In this document: positions 44,049-51,674 of the stretch, piece after piece
Layout of the letters: each line of letters starts with the position of its first letter
Position numbering within the stretch: position 1 is the stretch's first letter
Source of the DNA: G963422445 sp963422445
GTDB taxonomy: Bacteria; Pseudomonadota; Alphaproteobacteria; Thalassobaculales; Thalassobaculaceae
Assembly (NCBI GenBank): GCA_963422445.2
Contig: OY729512.2
Coordinates: 5,146,001 to 5,210,000, forward strand
Direction of reading: 5' to 3'
Length of the DNA stretch: 64,000 bases
Position numbers and translations under genes: made by a program
Notes under the pieces: model-generated
The model's database searches: none
The model's input: the letters and a program-made list of their open reading frames with translations, nothing else
What the model was told of the DNA's origin: nothing

Positions 44049-45387
44049 CGGTATCGACGCCCTGATCGACCAGATGCAGGAAGGATCCGAACACTGGCCC
44101 CCGCCGCAAACCGGCGGGCCCGATAACGGCATGCTCCGAATCTCTGACTTCGAAGAGGGGTTCGTCCCCATCTTCGCCGATCACCCGGGCGTAGTGGAAT
44201 TCATGACCTGCCAGGACAGTACCGGCTGGCCCGAACGGCGTCGACGCAAGGGATCTCGCCAGCCGGTAACCGAGCGTCAGCTTTGACGTTGCGAAACTGC
44301 TTTCCAGGTCCAGTAACCCGGCCATGCGATGCGTTTGACCAGCCTGGTCGGTCAATGTCTGACCCAAGACCATATACCCGCCACACTCGCCGTAAATGAT
44401 GCGATCCCCGGCTGCGAAACGCCGGAGACCGTTGATGAAATCTTCGTTAGCGGAGAGCCGGCCCGCATGTAACTCGGGATAGCCTCCAGGAAGGAACACG
44501 GCGTCGGCCGCCACGGGCGGCGCTTCATTGGCTAATGGCGAAAAAGCAAGAATTTCAGCGCCGGCCCGAGACCAGCCATCCAACACATGGCCGTAAGAAA
44601 AAGTGAAGGCGTCATCCCAGGCAACCCCGATGCGCTGACCAAGCGGCGGCAACATGGCCGACGCCGATGTATCGACCTGCTGCCCGGTGCGGGCAATGCG
44701 CCGCACCATATCGAGATCGCAAGAGGCGGCAACGATACTCGCGGCGCTGGACACAAACTCTTCAAGCAGTGGATGTTCTCCCGCCTGCACAAGACCAAGA
44801 TGACGCGACGGCAGCCGTATCCCGGAATGCCGGGGCACCGCGCCGAACACCGGTATGCCGGCCTCGTCCAGGGCCTTGCGAAGCAACCGTTCATGTCGGT
44901 CGCCGGCAACCTGGTTCAGGATCACGCCCGCAACATCCACTGCGTTACAATGATCACGAAACCCGCGAGCGACGGGAGCGACCGACTGAGCCTGTGACCG
45001 CGCATCGATCACCAGTATGACCGGCCAATCCATAATCGCCGCGAAAGCGGCGGTCGAGCCATCGGTCGTCGAGCCGGCAACGGGCGCTCCATCGAAGAGT
45101 CCCATCACACCCTCGACGATCAGGACATCACTGCCGCGGGCCGCGGACCAGGCTAGGGCAGCCATTGTGTTCGGCCGCATCGTCCAGCCATCGAGCGTGA
45201 CACATGTTCGCCCGCTTGCAGCCGCGTGAAACTGCGGATCGATGTAATCGGGGCCCATCTTGGCAGAGCCAACGAGAACTCCCTGGTCGCGGAATGCCCG
45301 CAGCAACCCCAAGGTGACCGTGGTTTTGCCGGCCCCGGACGCCGTCGCGGCGATGACAAGGCCAGGTCCAATACGGTTGCCGGTCAT
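43999..45387 (-). CDS. cobB: Cobyrinic acid / hydrogenobyrinic acid a,c-diamide synthase
   Basis: CobB/CbiA uses glutamine and ATP to amidate the a and c side chains of the corrin ring. The 462-aa protein has an N-terminal ATPase with P-loop IAATASGAGKTTV (residues 12-24), KMGPDYIDPQFH and VEGVMGLFDG, and a C-terminal class I amidotransferase with the nucleophile in YGECGGYMVLG. It starts in an ATGA overlap with cobA. About 20 extra C-terminal residues extend beyond the usual end and into the convergent YjbR-like gene. Confidence 0.93.
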   Translation of the reverse strand: MTGNRIGPGLVIAATASGAGKTTVTLGLLRAFRDQGVLVGSAKMGPDYIDPQFHAAASGRTCVTLDGWTMRPNTMAALAWSAARGSDVLIVEGVMGLFDGAPVAGSTTDGSTAAFAAIMDWPVILVIDARSQAQSVAPVARGFRDHCNAVDVAGVILNQVAGDRHERLLRKALDEAGIPVFGAVPRHSGIRLPSRHLGLVQAGEHPLLEEFVSSAASIVAASCDLDMVRRIARTGQQVDTSASAMLPPLGQRIGVAWDDAFTFSYGHVLDGWSRAGAEILAFSPLANEAPPVAADAVFLPGGYPELHAGRLSANEDFINGLRRFAAGDRIIYGECGGYMVLGQTLTDQAGQTHRMAGLLDLESSFATSKLTLGYRLARSLASTPFGPAGTVLAGHEFHYARVIGEDGDEPLFEVRDSEHAVIGPAGLRRGPVFGSFLHLVDQGVDTVTARVRSGPCGSAAQR

Positions 45388-46256
45388 CCGGTCCGGTCGT
45401 CCCGGCGCATTGCAAGCGGGTCCGGATCGAGCGGCCGCCCGTCCGCGGCGCCCAGCCAGTCAAGTCCATCGCGCAGGCGGACAACCTCGCCGACAACGAC
45501 GATCGCGGGGGGCTGAATCCCCGACAAAGCCGCATCGTCGGCGCAGTTGCCGAGTGTCGTTATCAGAACCTCTTGTTCCGGCATGGCGGCACTTGCGATC
45601 ACCGCGACCAACTCACCCGGCGACCTGCCACCGCCGATCAGGGCATCGGCAATCTGCCGCAGGAGCCGCAACGCCATATAGATCACAATCACTGGCGTAC
45701 TTGCGGCAATCGCCGACCAGTCGATGCCTGTCACGTCTCCGTTGGCATCGTGCCCGGTGACCATCGTCACGGCATGATTGGTGTGGCGATGGGTCAGCGG
45801 AATACCGGCATAAGCGAGCCCGCCGATTCCGGCCGTCACGCCTGGAACGATACGAAACGGGATTCCGGCGCGAACGAGCGATAGCGCTTCTTCGCCGCCG
45901 CGCCCGAAAACAAAGGGATCGCCGCCCTTGAGACGCAGAACCCGTTTCCCTTGGCGGGCGAGTTGAACCAGTCGCAGGGAAATGTCGGCCTGGCTCGGTG
46001 AAGGCTTGCCGCCACGTTTCCCGGCAAACTCCTTAGGCGTGGCCTCCGGCGCCAGCGCGAGCACCGGTTTACTGACCAGTGCATCGTAGACAATGATGTC
46101 AGCGTCTTGCAGCGCAAGAGCGGTATGCAGCGTCACGAGACCGGGGTCGCCCGGCCCCGCGCCCGCGAGCCAGACGCTGCCGGGCACGAACTCCGGGGCC
46201 CCGGAGAGCGAAAGAGAATCGAAGCCACTCTTCATCGGCGCAAGACTACGCGACAT
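45384..46256 (-). CDS. cobA: Uroporphyrinogen-III C-methyltransferase
   Basis: CobA (SUMT) methylates uroporphyrinogen III twice to give precorrin-2, the entry to cobalamin and siroheme. The 290-aa protein has the SAM-binding GAGPGDPGLVTL (residues 32-43), YDALVSKPVL, KRGGKPSPSQADI and RLKGGDPFVFGRGGEE, and ITHRHTNHAVTMVTGHD-like PLTHRHTNHAV. It forms a two-gene operon with cobB. The next cobalamin genes, cbiD and cobK, lie beyond a 7.5 kb accessory island. An internal start at residue 8 (MKSGFD) is possible. Confidence 0.95.
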   Translation of the reverse strand: MSRSLAPMKSGFDSLSLSGAPEFVPGSVWLAGAGPGDPGLVTLHTALALQDADIIVYDALVSKPVLALAPEATPKEFAGKRGGKPSPSQADISLRLVQLARQGKRVLRLKGGDPFVFGRGGEEALSLVRAGIPFRIVPGVTAGIGGLAYAGIPLTHRHTNHAVTMVTGHDANGDVTGIDWSAIAASTPVIVIYMALRLLRQIADALIGGGRSPGELVAVIASAAMPEQEVLITTLGNCADDAALSGIQPPAIVVVGEVVRLRDGLDWLGAADGRPLDPDPLAMRRDDRTG

Positions 46257-46612
46257 CGCATCAGCCCGCTATCCGGGATTGTCTCTGCGGATACGGTCCC
46301 CTCGCAGTGTTAGTGCAACATGGACTTCCGTAAGCATTATCAAAGCCGACGTGACGCGCATCCGTGCTGTCGATGGCTACGAGGTTGGCCGCGGAACGGC
46401 TTGTGGACTCGCGCGTACTCAGGAATCGGGGAACTGACATCCTCGTGTTCCACTTTCGCAATCGCTCCGACACACACGTAGTATTCTCAAGCCAGAACCC
46501 GGACAAAGCACCAACAACCGCGGCGGACAACAGATCTGATCATCCCATAACAGGACAATATCACCCGATGGCTACGGCACACCACACAAGTCGTGCTCAT
46601 CGGGCCTTATAA
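46257..46612. other. cobA upstream region / start of accessory island
   Basis: No gene is recognised. I looked for a cobalamin riboswitch (B12 box on the minus strand) and saw none. Ordinary GC content changes towards the island after about 46600. Confidence 0.4.
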
Positions 46613-46620
46613 TTCCCGAT

Positions 46621-46731
46621 ACCGCTTATGCACATGGCTCCGGTGGCACACGATGTTGCCCCCGATGTCGACTATTCCCGGCACGCCGAACGCTACATGT
46701 GCGTTTCACCGGAGCCACGTGCATAAGCGGT
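46621..46731. mobile_element. 111-bp MITE-like element, copy 2
   Basis: The second copy of the 111-bp element, with inverted-repeat ends ACCGCTTATG and CATAAGCGGT. It is flanked by an exact 8-bp direct repeat TTCCCGAT (46613-46620 and 46732-46739). It differs from copy 1 at only a few positions, including an A in the left inverted repeat (CACATGG). It lies about 300 bp upstream of the broken AAA ATPase gene. Confidence 0.9.
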
Positions 46732-46739
46732 TTCCCGAT

Positions 46740-47037
46740 ATCCACAGGCGAAGCTCCTCGAATTCCTGAAAATTCGACCACTATCAGCCGAACGCCGTTC
46801 CTGAATCGAGTGCCCGGATCACGAGTCGTTCGCACGGATATCCCGACTTAAGCGATATCCAATCAAAGCGATTGACTTTTCAGAATGTTTTTATATTGTT
46901 ATATGAAAGTTATAAACAGTCTTTGCAAAATCGCATTCTTGGAATATCCGCCGCATAGTAACATCGTCCAAAACATCAAATCGGACTTCTTTCCCTAGAT
47001 ACCTGACAAAAATGTTCCAGACAACAGGACAACGACT
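46740..47037. other. AT-rich leader of the broken ATPase gene
   Basis: About 300 bp, strongly AT-rich around 46860-46930, with no gene. It may hold the old promoter of the ATPase/DUF4276 operon. Confidence 0.35.
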
Positions 47038-48293
47038 ATGGCAAGGATAGAAGGCATAAAAATCACAAACTATCGAGTACTAAAAGATATTACGTTAGGA
47101 AAAATTTGGAGCACACAGAACGAAACCCCTTTGACACCCCTGATAGCTGTAATCGGAAAAAATGGTGTTGGAAAAAATTGCTTATTCGATGTCTTCGGGT
47201 TTCTGTCGGATTGCTTAAAAATGGGTGTAGAAGAAGCATGCGATGCGCGTGGTCGAGGTGGGTTCTCGCGTCTTCGTTCTCAAAAACATAAAGGACCAAT
47301 CCGATTTCAGATATATTATAGGGAGGATACGAGATCCCGCCCTATTATCACATATGAACTTGCTATAGACGAAGACGATACGGGCCGTCCTTATGTATCA
47401 AGTGAACGTTTCCAGCGCAGGTGTGGACAAACGAGAGGGCAGCCGTTTTCTTTTTTGATATTGAATGATGGGAAAGGGGTTGCTTGAAAATAAGGTGCTG
47501 TTAGCGCGAAATTGAATGACGATGAGCCGATAAATATCTTTTTTGAGCTTCCAAACATGATTTCAGGCGACGAAAGATCGGAAACCAAAACCGTGGAATT
47601 GAGAACCAAACGGGAACTGGGGATTGTAACTCTTGGAGCTTTGAAACAGCATCCTAGAATATTGTCATTCAGGCAGTTTATCGAAGGATGGTATTTGAGC
47701 TACTTTACGCCGAATTCTGCCCGCAGCATACCGTTCTCAGGTCCACAGAAACATTTGAATACACATGAAGAAAATTTAGGAAACGTTGTGCAATTCATGG
47801 AACGAAGACATCCCAAAAGATTTCAAAATGTACTTAAAAATATTGCTGGGAAAATTCCCGGAATAGAAACTATAACGACTGAGAGAAGCCTTGATGGACG
47901 GTTGTTGATATGTTTCAATGACAAAGGTTTTGAATCACCCTTTTATGCTCAGTACATCTCGGACGGAACTCTGAAATTGTTTGCTTATCTTCTGATGCTC
48001 GAATATCCTTCTCCACCTCCGTTTATTTGTATCGAAGAACCCGAAAACGGACTGTATCACAAATTATTGAAATTATTAGCGGATGAATTTCGAAACCATG
48101 CGTCAGTTAAGAGAGACGGTTCACAAATATTTTAACAAACTCATCAACCTTTTTTTCTGAACTCTCTTGGTCCAGATGAAGCTTGGGTTCTACAGAAGGG
48201 GGAAGATGGGTTTTCAACAATACGAAGATTGGGAGATGACCCGATTGTTCGGGAAATGTTTGAAGAAGAATTTCCTCTAGGAAATCTCTAGTA
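47038..48293 (+). pseudogene. AAA (AAA_21-type) ATPase, inactivated
   Basis: The reading frame begins MARIEGIKITNYRVLKDITL, the standard start of SMC-like/COG4637 ATPases, with Walker A VIGKNGVGKNCLFDVFGFL, in which the usual Ser/Thr after GK is Asn. The second half has YVSDGTLKLFAYLLMLEYP-like QYISDGTLKLFAYLLM, Walker B FICIEEPENGLYHKL and THQPFFLNSLGPDEAWVL. Disruptions in the same frame are TGA and TAA at 47485-47493, TAA before THQPFF (48133-48135) and TAG replacing the Trp codon of LGNLWY at about 48288. A 2.5 kb insertion sequence then cuts off the last codons. Base composition is far more AT-rich than the flanking core genes. In intact relatives this ATPase precedes a DUF4276 gene. Confidence 0.85.
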
Positions 48294-50219
48294 TCAGACT
48301 TCCTGACCTCTAGTGATTTGGTGTGACACCGGCTGGGTGGGTTCCGGGGCTGCGTCGATCTCGTAGACCATGCGCAGATCGGTCCCGGGGAAGAGCGTTT
48401 CGGTGGCGTTGAGCTTGTTCAGGAGGGCATCGATCTGGCGGTCGCAAGCGTCATTTGCGAGGCCGAGAATGTGGACCCGGAGAACGCCGTTGGCGGGGTC
48501 CGGCAGGATGTCGGCGTCGGCGGTCATGAGAGCCTGAAGCAGTTTCCGGGGATGAGGCTTCTTGCCTTGTCCCTGCATGACGGGGAGCATCATGCGGGTT
48601 TCGGCGCGGTAGGCGATCATGCGGATGATGTCGAGGAGGCGGCGGTCGCGTGAGGGCAGGGCATCGAGCTGTTGGTCTTCGTCGAGGTCGCCGGCTCGAC
48701 AGTGCTTCGGCACGTTCCTGCGGCTGGCCCTGGCGATCTCGAGGGCACCCTCGAGGTCGCTGACTTCTCTCCTGAGCTGCGCCTTCGGCCTCTTTTTCCT
48801 GGCCGCGCCGGCGCTCCGGTTGCGCAGGCTGGCGAGCCGGCGTTCGGCGCTGCGGATTGCCTTGTCATAGGCCCGCCGGAGCGGGTTTACGACCATGGTG
48901 TCGGGATCGAGAGGCTCGAGTTCGTGGGTCGGCAGGGCGTCGAGATTGAACTCGTCGCGCATGTACTTGAAGAAGTTTTCCTGCGACCAGCGCGAGAACA
49001 TGGCGCCTGCGGCCTCGCTCATCGGTTTGTGCGGATCGGTGACGATGAAGGGGATCTGACGGCCGTTGTCCAGCAGGCGGCGGATCTGGCGCACCCTGAA
49101 GCCGTTCGGCAACGTCACCGGCTTTTCGGCCAGCCGCACGGAGGCGGTGCGGTTTGTCGCCGGTCCGTGAATGGGAACGGTCGTCGCGCCGAAGTCCTCG
49201 ACCGGCCAATCCTCGCCGCCGAAGTTCTTGTGCCAGGTCAGGCAGGCGATGCCGCGCCTCGCCAGCCGGCGGAACAGATCCGGGCTCCAGCCTTCGCGGT
49301 CGAAGACCAGGGTGAGCGCGGGGTGGCCGGGCGCCTCTGCGGTCAGGTCCGGCGCCTGGGCGTCGACGATCCCGAGGTCCTGCAGCGCCGGCACCACGTC
49401 GGCTTCGATGGCGGCGACCATCTTCGGATCCAGCGTCTTATGCAGACAGAGCAGGGGCTTGCCGCCCAGGGCGTTGATCCAGTAGCCGGTGCTGGCCGGC
49501 AGGCACAGCTTCTGGCGCGAGACGAAGTGTTTCGGCAGGCGTCCCTTGCGGCCGGCGTAGACCTTGACGTGCCCGTCGACGGCCAGCGTCGCCCAGAGCT
49601 CCGGCTCGTCGGCCTGCCAGCGCTTGGCAAGGGCGCGCTGCCAAGCCCGCACGCCGGCCTCGTCGTTGGCGATCAGAGCGATCTTGCGCCGCAGGGTCTT
49701 GACCTCGGGGCAACGGTCGAGGCCGAGGATGGCGCCCCATTCGCCCGGCGACCGATAGCGCAAACTCTCGGGGTTGCGTACCCGCGCCAGGGTCATGAAG
49801 GCCAGGAAAAGCAGGATCGTGTTCAGGCCGTAATAGCCCTTGGGCAGGAGCGGCAGGGCGTCGCTCGCGGCCAGCAGACCTTCCTTGAGCAGGGCCGGCA
49901 GGGCGGTGAGAACGCCGCCTGAGCGCACGCCGCGGGCGGCGCTGGCGAACTGCGGTTCGACCGGTCCCGCCTGCCCGCTGCTGGCCAGCACCCGGCCCGA
50001 GACATCGCAGGTCGCGCGCCCCATCGGCGCCGGCCGGTCGCGCGCGCTGCGATCCGTCTGCGTCCCGGCGTCGAGAGGACCTGGCTCCCCGCTCTGCGCC
50101 GTGTCCGCCAAGGGCTGCGCTTCGCCCGCTTCGGGCCCGGCTGCGCCGCCAGCCTCTTCAGCGACACGCGCCTCGCATGGCGCACCCACTGCCGAGCCTG
50201 CGGGCTCCTGCGCGCACAC
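48294..50219 (-). CDS. Large transposase (second frame)
   Basis: A 641-codon frame starting at a GTG. The Ala/Gly-rich first 95 residues are probably a linker read in from the upstream frame. The rest has LPLLPKGYYGLNTILLFLAFM, TLAVDGHVKVYAGRKGRLPKHF (first acidic residue), LVFDREGWSPDLFRRL (second acidic residue) and RWSQENFFKYMRDEF (likely Glu), consistent with an RNase-H-fold DDE transposase. A charged C-terminal half follows. It is probably made as a fusion with the upstream helix-turn-helix frame. Confidence 0.75.
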   Translation of the reverse strand: MCAQEPAGSAVGAPCEARVAEEAGGAAGPEAGEAQPLADTAQSGEPGPLDAGTQTDRSARDRPAPMGRATCDVSGRVLASSGQAGPVEPQFASAARGVRSGGVLTALPALLKEGLLAASDALPLLPKGYYGLNTILLFLAFMTLARVRNPESLRYRSPGEWGAILGLDRCPEVKTLRRKIALIANDEAGVRAWQRALAKRWQADEPELWATLAVDGHVKVYAGRKGRLPKHFVSRQKLCLPASTGYWINALGGKPLLCLHKTLDPKMVAAIEADVVPALQDLGIVDAQAPDLTAEAPGHPALTLVFDREGWSPDLFRRLARRGIACLTWHKNFGGEDWPVEDFGATTVPIHGPATNRTASVRLAEKPVTLPNGFRVRQIRRLLDNGRQIPFIVTDPHKPMSEAAGAMFSRWSQENFFKYMRDEFNLDALPTHELEPLDPDTMVVNPLRRAYDKAIRSAERRLASLRNRSAGAARKKRPKAQLRREVSDLEGALEIARASRRNVPKHCRAGDLDEDQQLDALPSRDRRLLDIIRMIAYRAETRMMLPVMQGQGKKPHPRKLLQALMTADADILPDPANGVLRVHILGLANDACDRQIDALLNKLNATETLFPGTDLRMVYEIDAAPEPTQPVSHQITRGQEV

Positions 50220-50667
50220 CGCCTTGCCGATCAGCCCCCCGCCGGCGCCACTTGTGGACCGAGGCTTTCGACACGCCGAGAACCCGGGCCACCGCAGCGC
50301 CGCTCAGGCCCGCTTCCAGCAACGCTGTCGCCCTCTTGGCCAACGCCGGCGTGAACACCGACGGCCCGCGCCCGCGCCGGGGTTTCAGAAACGCCGCTTC
50401 ACCCTCGGCCAGGTAGCGCCGCCGTGCTCGCTGCACGGTCGAGCGCGAGACACAGAACGCGTCGGCCAGATCCTGCGGCGAGAGCGCGCTGATCACCGCG
50501 AGGCGGCCGATGCGCATGAGCATCGCGGCGCGGTCATCGGCGGGGTGGCTGTCGAAGGGAACGAGGTTTGAGAAGTAGGTGAAGGTGTCGTCCGAGATCA
50601 GGACGGCGAAGCAGCTGTTGCCGATCGGAACCGCCTCTGGGGAGCACAGCGGGAGGGTCATGGGCAT
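50158..50667 (-). CDS. Helix-turn-helix protein, first frame of transposase
   Basis: A 169-codon frame with two helix-turn-helix units, LSPQDLADAFCVSRSTVQRARRRYL and LSGAAVARVLGVSKASVHKWRRR, the usual DNA-binding part of a transposase. It overlaps the large frame in the +1 phase. A run of six G (C run at 50235-50240 on the plus strand) lies exactly where the second frame would take over, so a frameshift or transcriptional slippage producing a fused protein is likely. Alternatively the split is a mutation. Confidence 0.7.
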   Translation of the reverse strand: MPMTLPLCSPEAVPIGNSCFAVLISDDTFTYFSNLVPFDSHPADDRAAMLMRIGRLAVISALSPQDLADAFCVSRSTVQRARRRYLAEGEAAFLKPRRGRGPSVFTPALAKRATALLEAGLSGAAVARVLGVSKASVHKWRRRGADRQGGVRAGARRLGSGCAMRGACR

Positions 50668-50853
50668 GGCTGAGGCCGCGTATATAGTGTCATATTACAA
50701 TATACGACATCGGCTGCGACTGCCACCGAAAATCGGCCCGCAACGGCCGAAAAGTGGCAGACTTCAAGGGGCTCGCGGCACGCCGTCCGGCAGCGTCAAC
50801 GCCAAAAGGTCAGGAAGTCTGAGTTTAATGATTATGTAGATTGATATTATACA

Positions 50854-51419
50854 ATGCATTTCGAGATATTGGTGGAAGACGAATCCGGAAGTATCCTGAT
50901 TGTATCGAATTTAAGGGCGATTTGCTTGAACCGCTTATGCACGTGGCTCCGGTGGTACACGATGTTGTCCCCGATGTCGACTATTCCCGGCACGCCAAAC
51001 GCTACATGTGCCTTTCACCGGAGCCACGTGCATAAGCGGTTTGCTTGATTTGCTTGCGGCATGCAACCCATCTCCAAGGACCCTGTTCCGGATTGCCATC
51101 GAAGAATGTGAGGCCTGGTTACTTGGAGACAAGAATGCAGTTAAAACCGCTTACCCGAAAGCAAAAAATAATGTTCTCGATAAATATGTACAAGACAGCG
51201 TGTGCGGAACCTGGGAGATACTCGCGGACGCAATCAACCCTCGTGGATCATCAGAACTTTCTAAGTTCAGTTGGAATGTGAGAGGACACATAAAGTGTGA
51301 ATGGGCCAAGAAAATTGGATTCCATATGGACCAGGACCCGCAACCAATCTAAAAGTTTCCAAGTCTTTCGGGATGGCGTCAGGGGCCTTGCTGACCTCAG
51401 TCCGTCACCTCACAAATGA
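50854..51419 (+). pseudogene. DUF4276-like gene, broken by MITE copy 3 and frameshifts
   Basis: Fragments in order are MHFEILVEDESGSIL (50854), then in another frame EFKGDLL, an interrupting 111-bp MITE, DLLAACN, PSPRTLFRIAIEECEAWLLGDKNAV, VCGTWEILADAI and IKCEWAKKIGFHMD, and after a further shift SFQVFRDGVRGLADL ending at TGA 51417-51419. This is the DUF4276 pattern. The middle part of the family, including the expected acidic (D-x-D) stretch, is missing. At least two frameshifts plus an internal deletion show decay before or besides the MITE. With the IS removed, its ATG is 9 nt after the ATPase stop. Confidence 0.75.
50930..51040. mobile_element. 111-bp MITE-like element, copy 3
   Basis: The third copy, with a perfect 25-bp inverted repeat at its ends, flanked by exact 8-bp direct repeats TTGCTTGA (50922-50929 and 51041-51048). 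Removing the element and one repeat joins EFKGDLL to DLLAACN in one continuous frame, proving that the element inserted into an older gene. Confidence 0.93.
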
Positions 51420-51674
51420 CTTGATGCAAATCAGGCAACTTTCAAAAGGTCATTGTACGTCGCGCGAGGATATCTAGGTACTTGTTGTGATTGGCCGTCC
51501 GGACTCACGGTCATCACCTTGAGCATGAGGGAAAATGACCTAACACCTGCCGGCTGCCGGAGGATCGACAGGCAACAGGGGCAGCGAATGCCGGGTGCCC
51601 CGTCTTGTCGAACATCTGCTGAGCAGTTGCCTTCAAATGGACCTCTAGCCAGCATACGCCTGTCCTTGCTCCCG
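51420..51674. other. Short gap with possible small ORF
   Basis: A minus-strand frame of 74 codons (51431-51655) with an RCPCCLSILRQ zinc-ribbon-like bit is present but is otherwise unsupported. I do not call it as a gene. Confidence 0.25.

Larger units (their letters stand above)
48294..50822 (-). mobile_element. 2.5 kb insertion sequence inside the ATPase/DUF4276 operon
   Basis: Perfect 16-bp terminal inverted repeats, TCAGACTTCCTGACCT at 48294-48309 and its reverse complement at 50807-50822, bound 2529 bp. Inside are a helix-turn-helix frame and a DDE-like transposase frame on the minus strand, in different phases with overlap. The transposase stop codon lies within the left inverted repeat. 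No clear target duplication was found. High GC contrasts with the AT-rich host island, so it came from the GC-rich pool later. Family not assigned. Confidence 0.85.

Noticed and set aside
46257..46620. Cobalamin riboswitch upstream of cobA
   Set aside because: No B12-box-like sequence was found on the minus strand.
51431..51655. Small minus-strand frame with an RCPCC motif
   Set aside because: Too short and without a ribosome-binding site or homologue I recognise.
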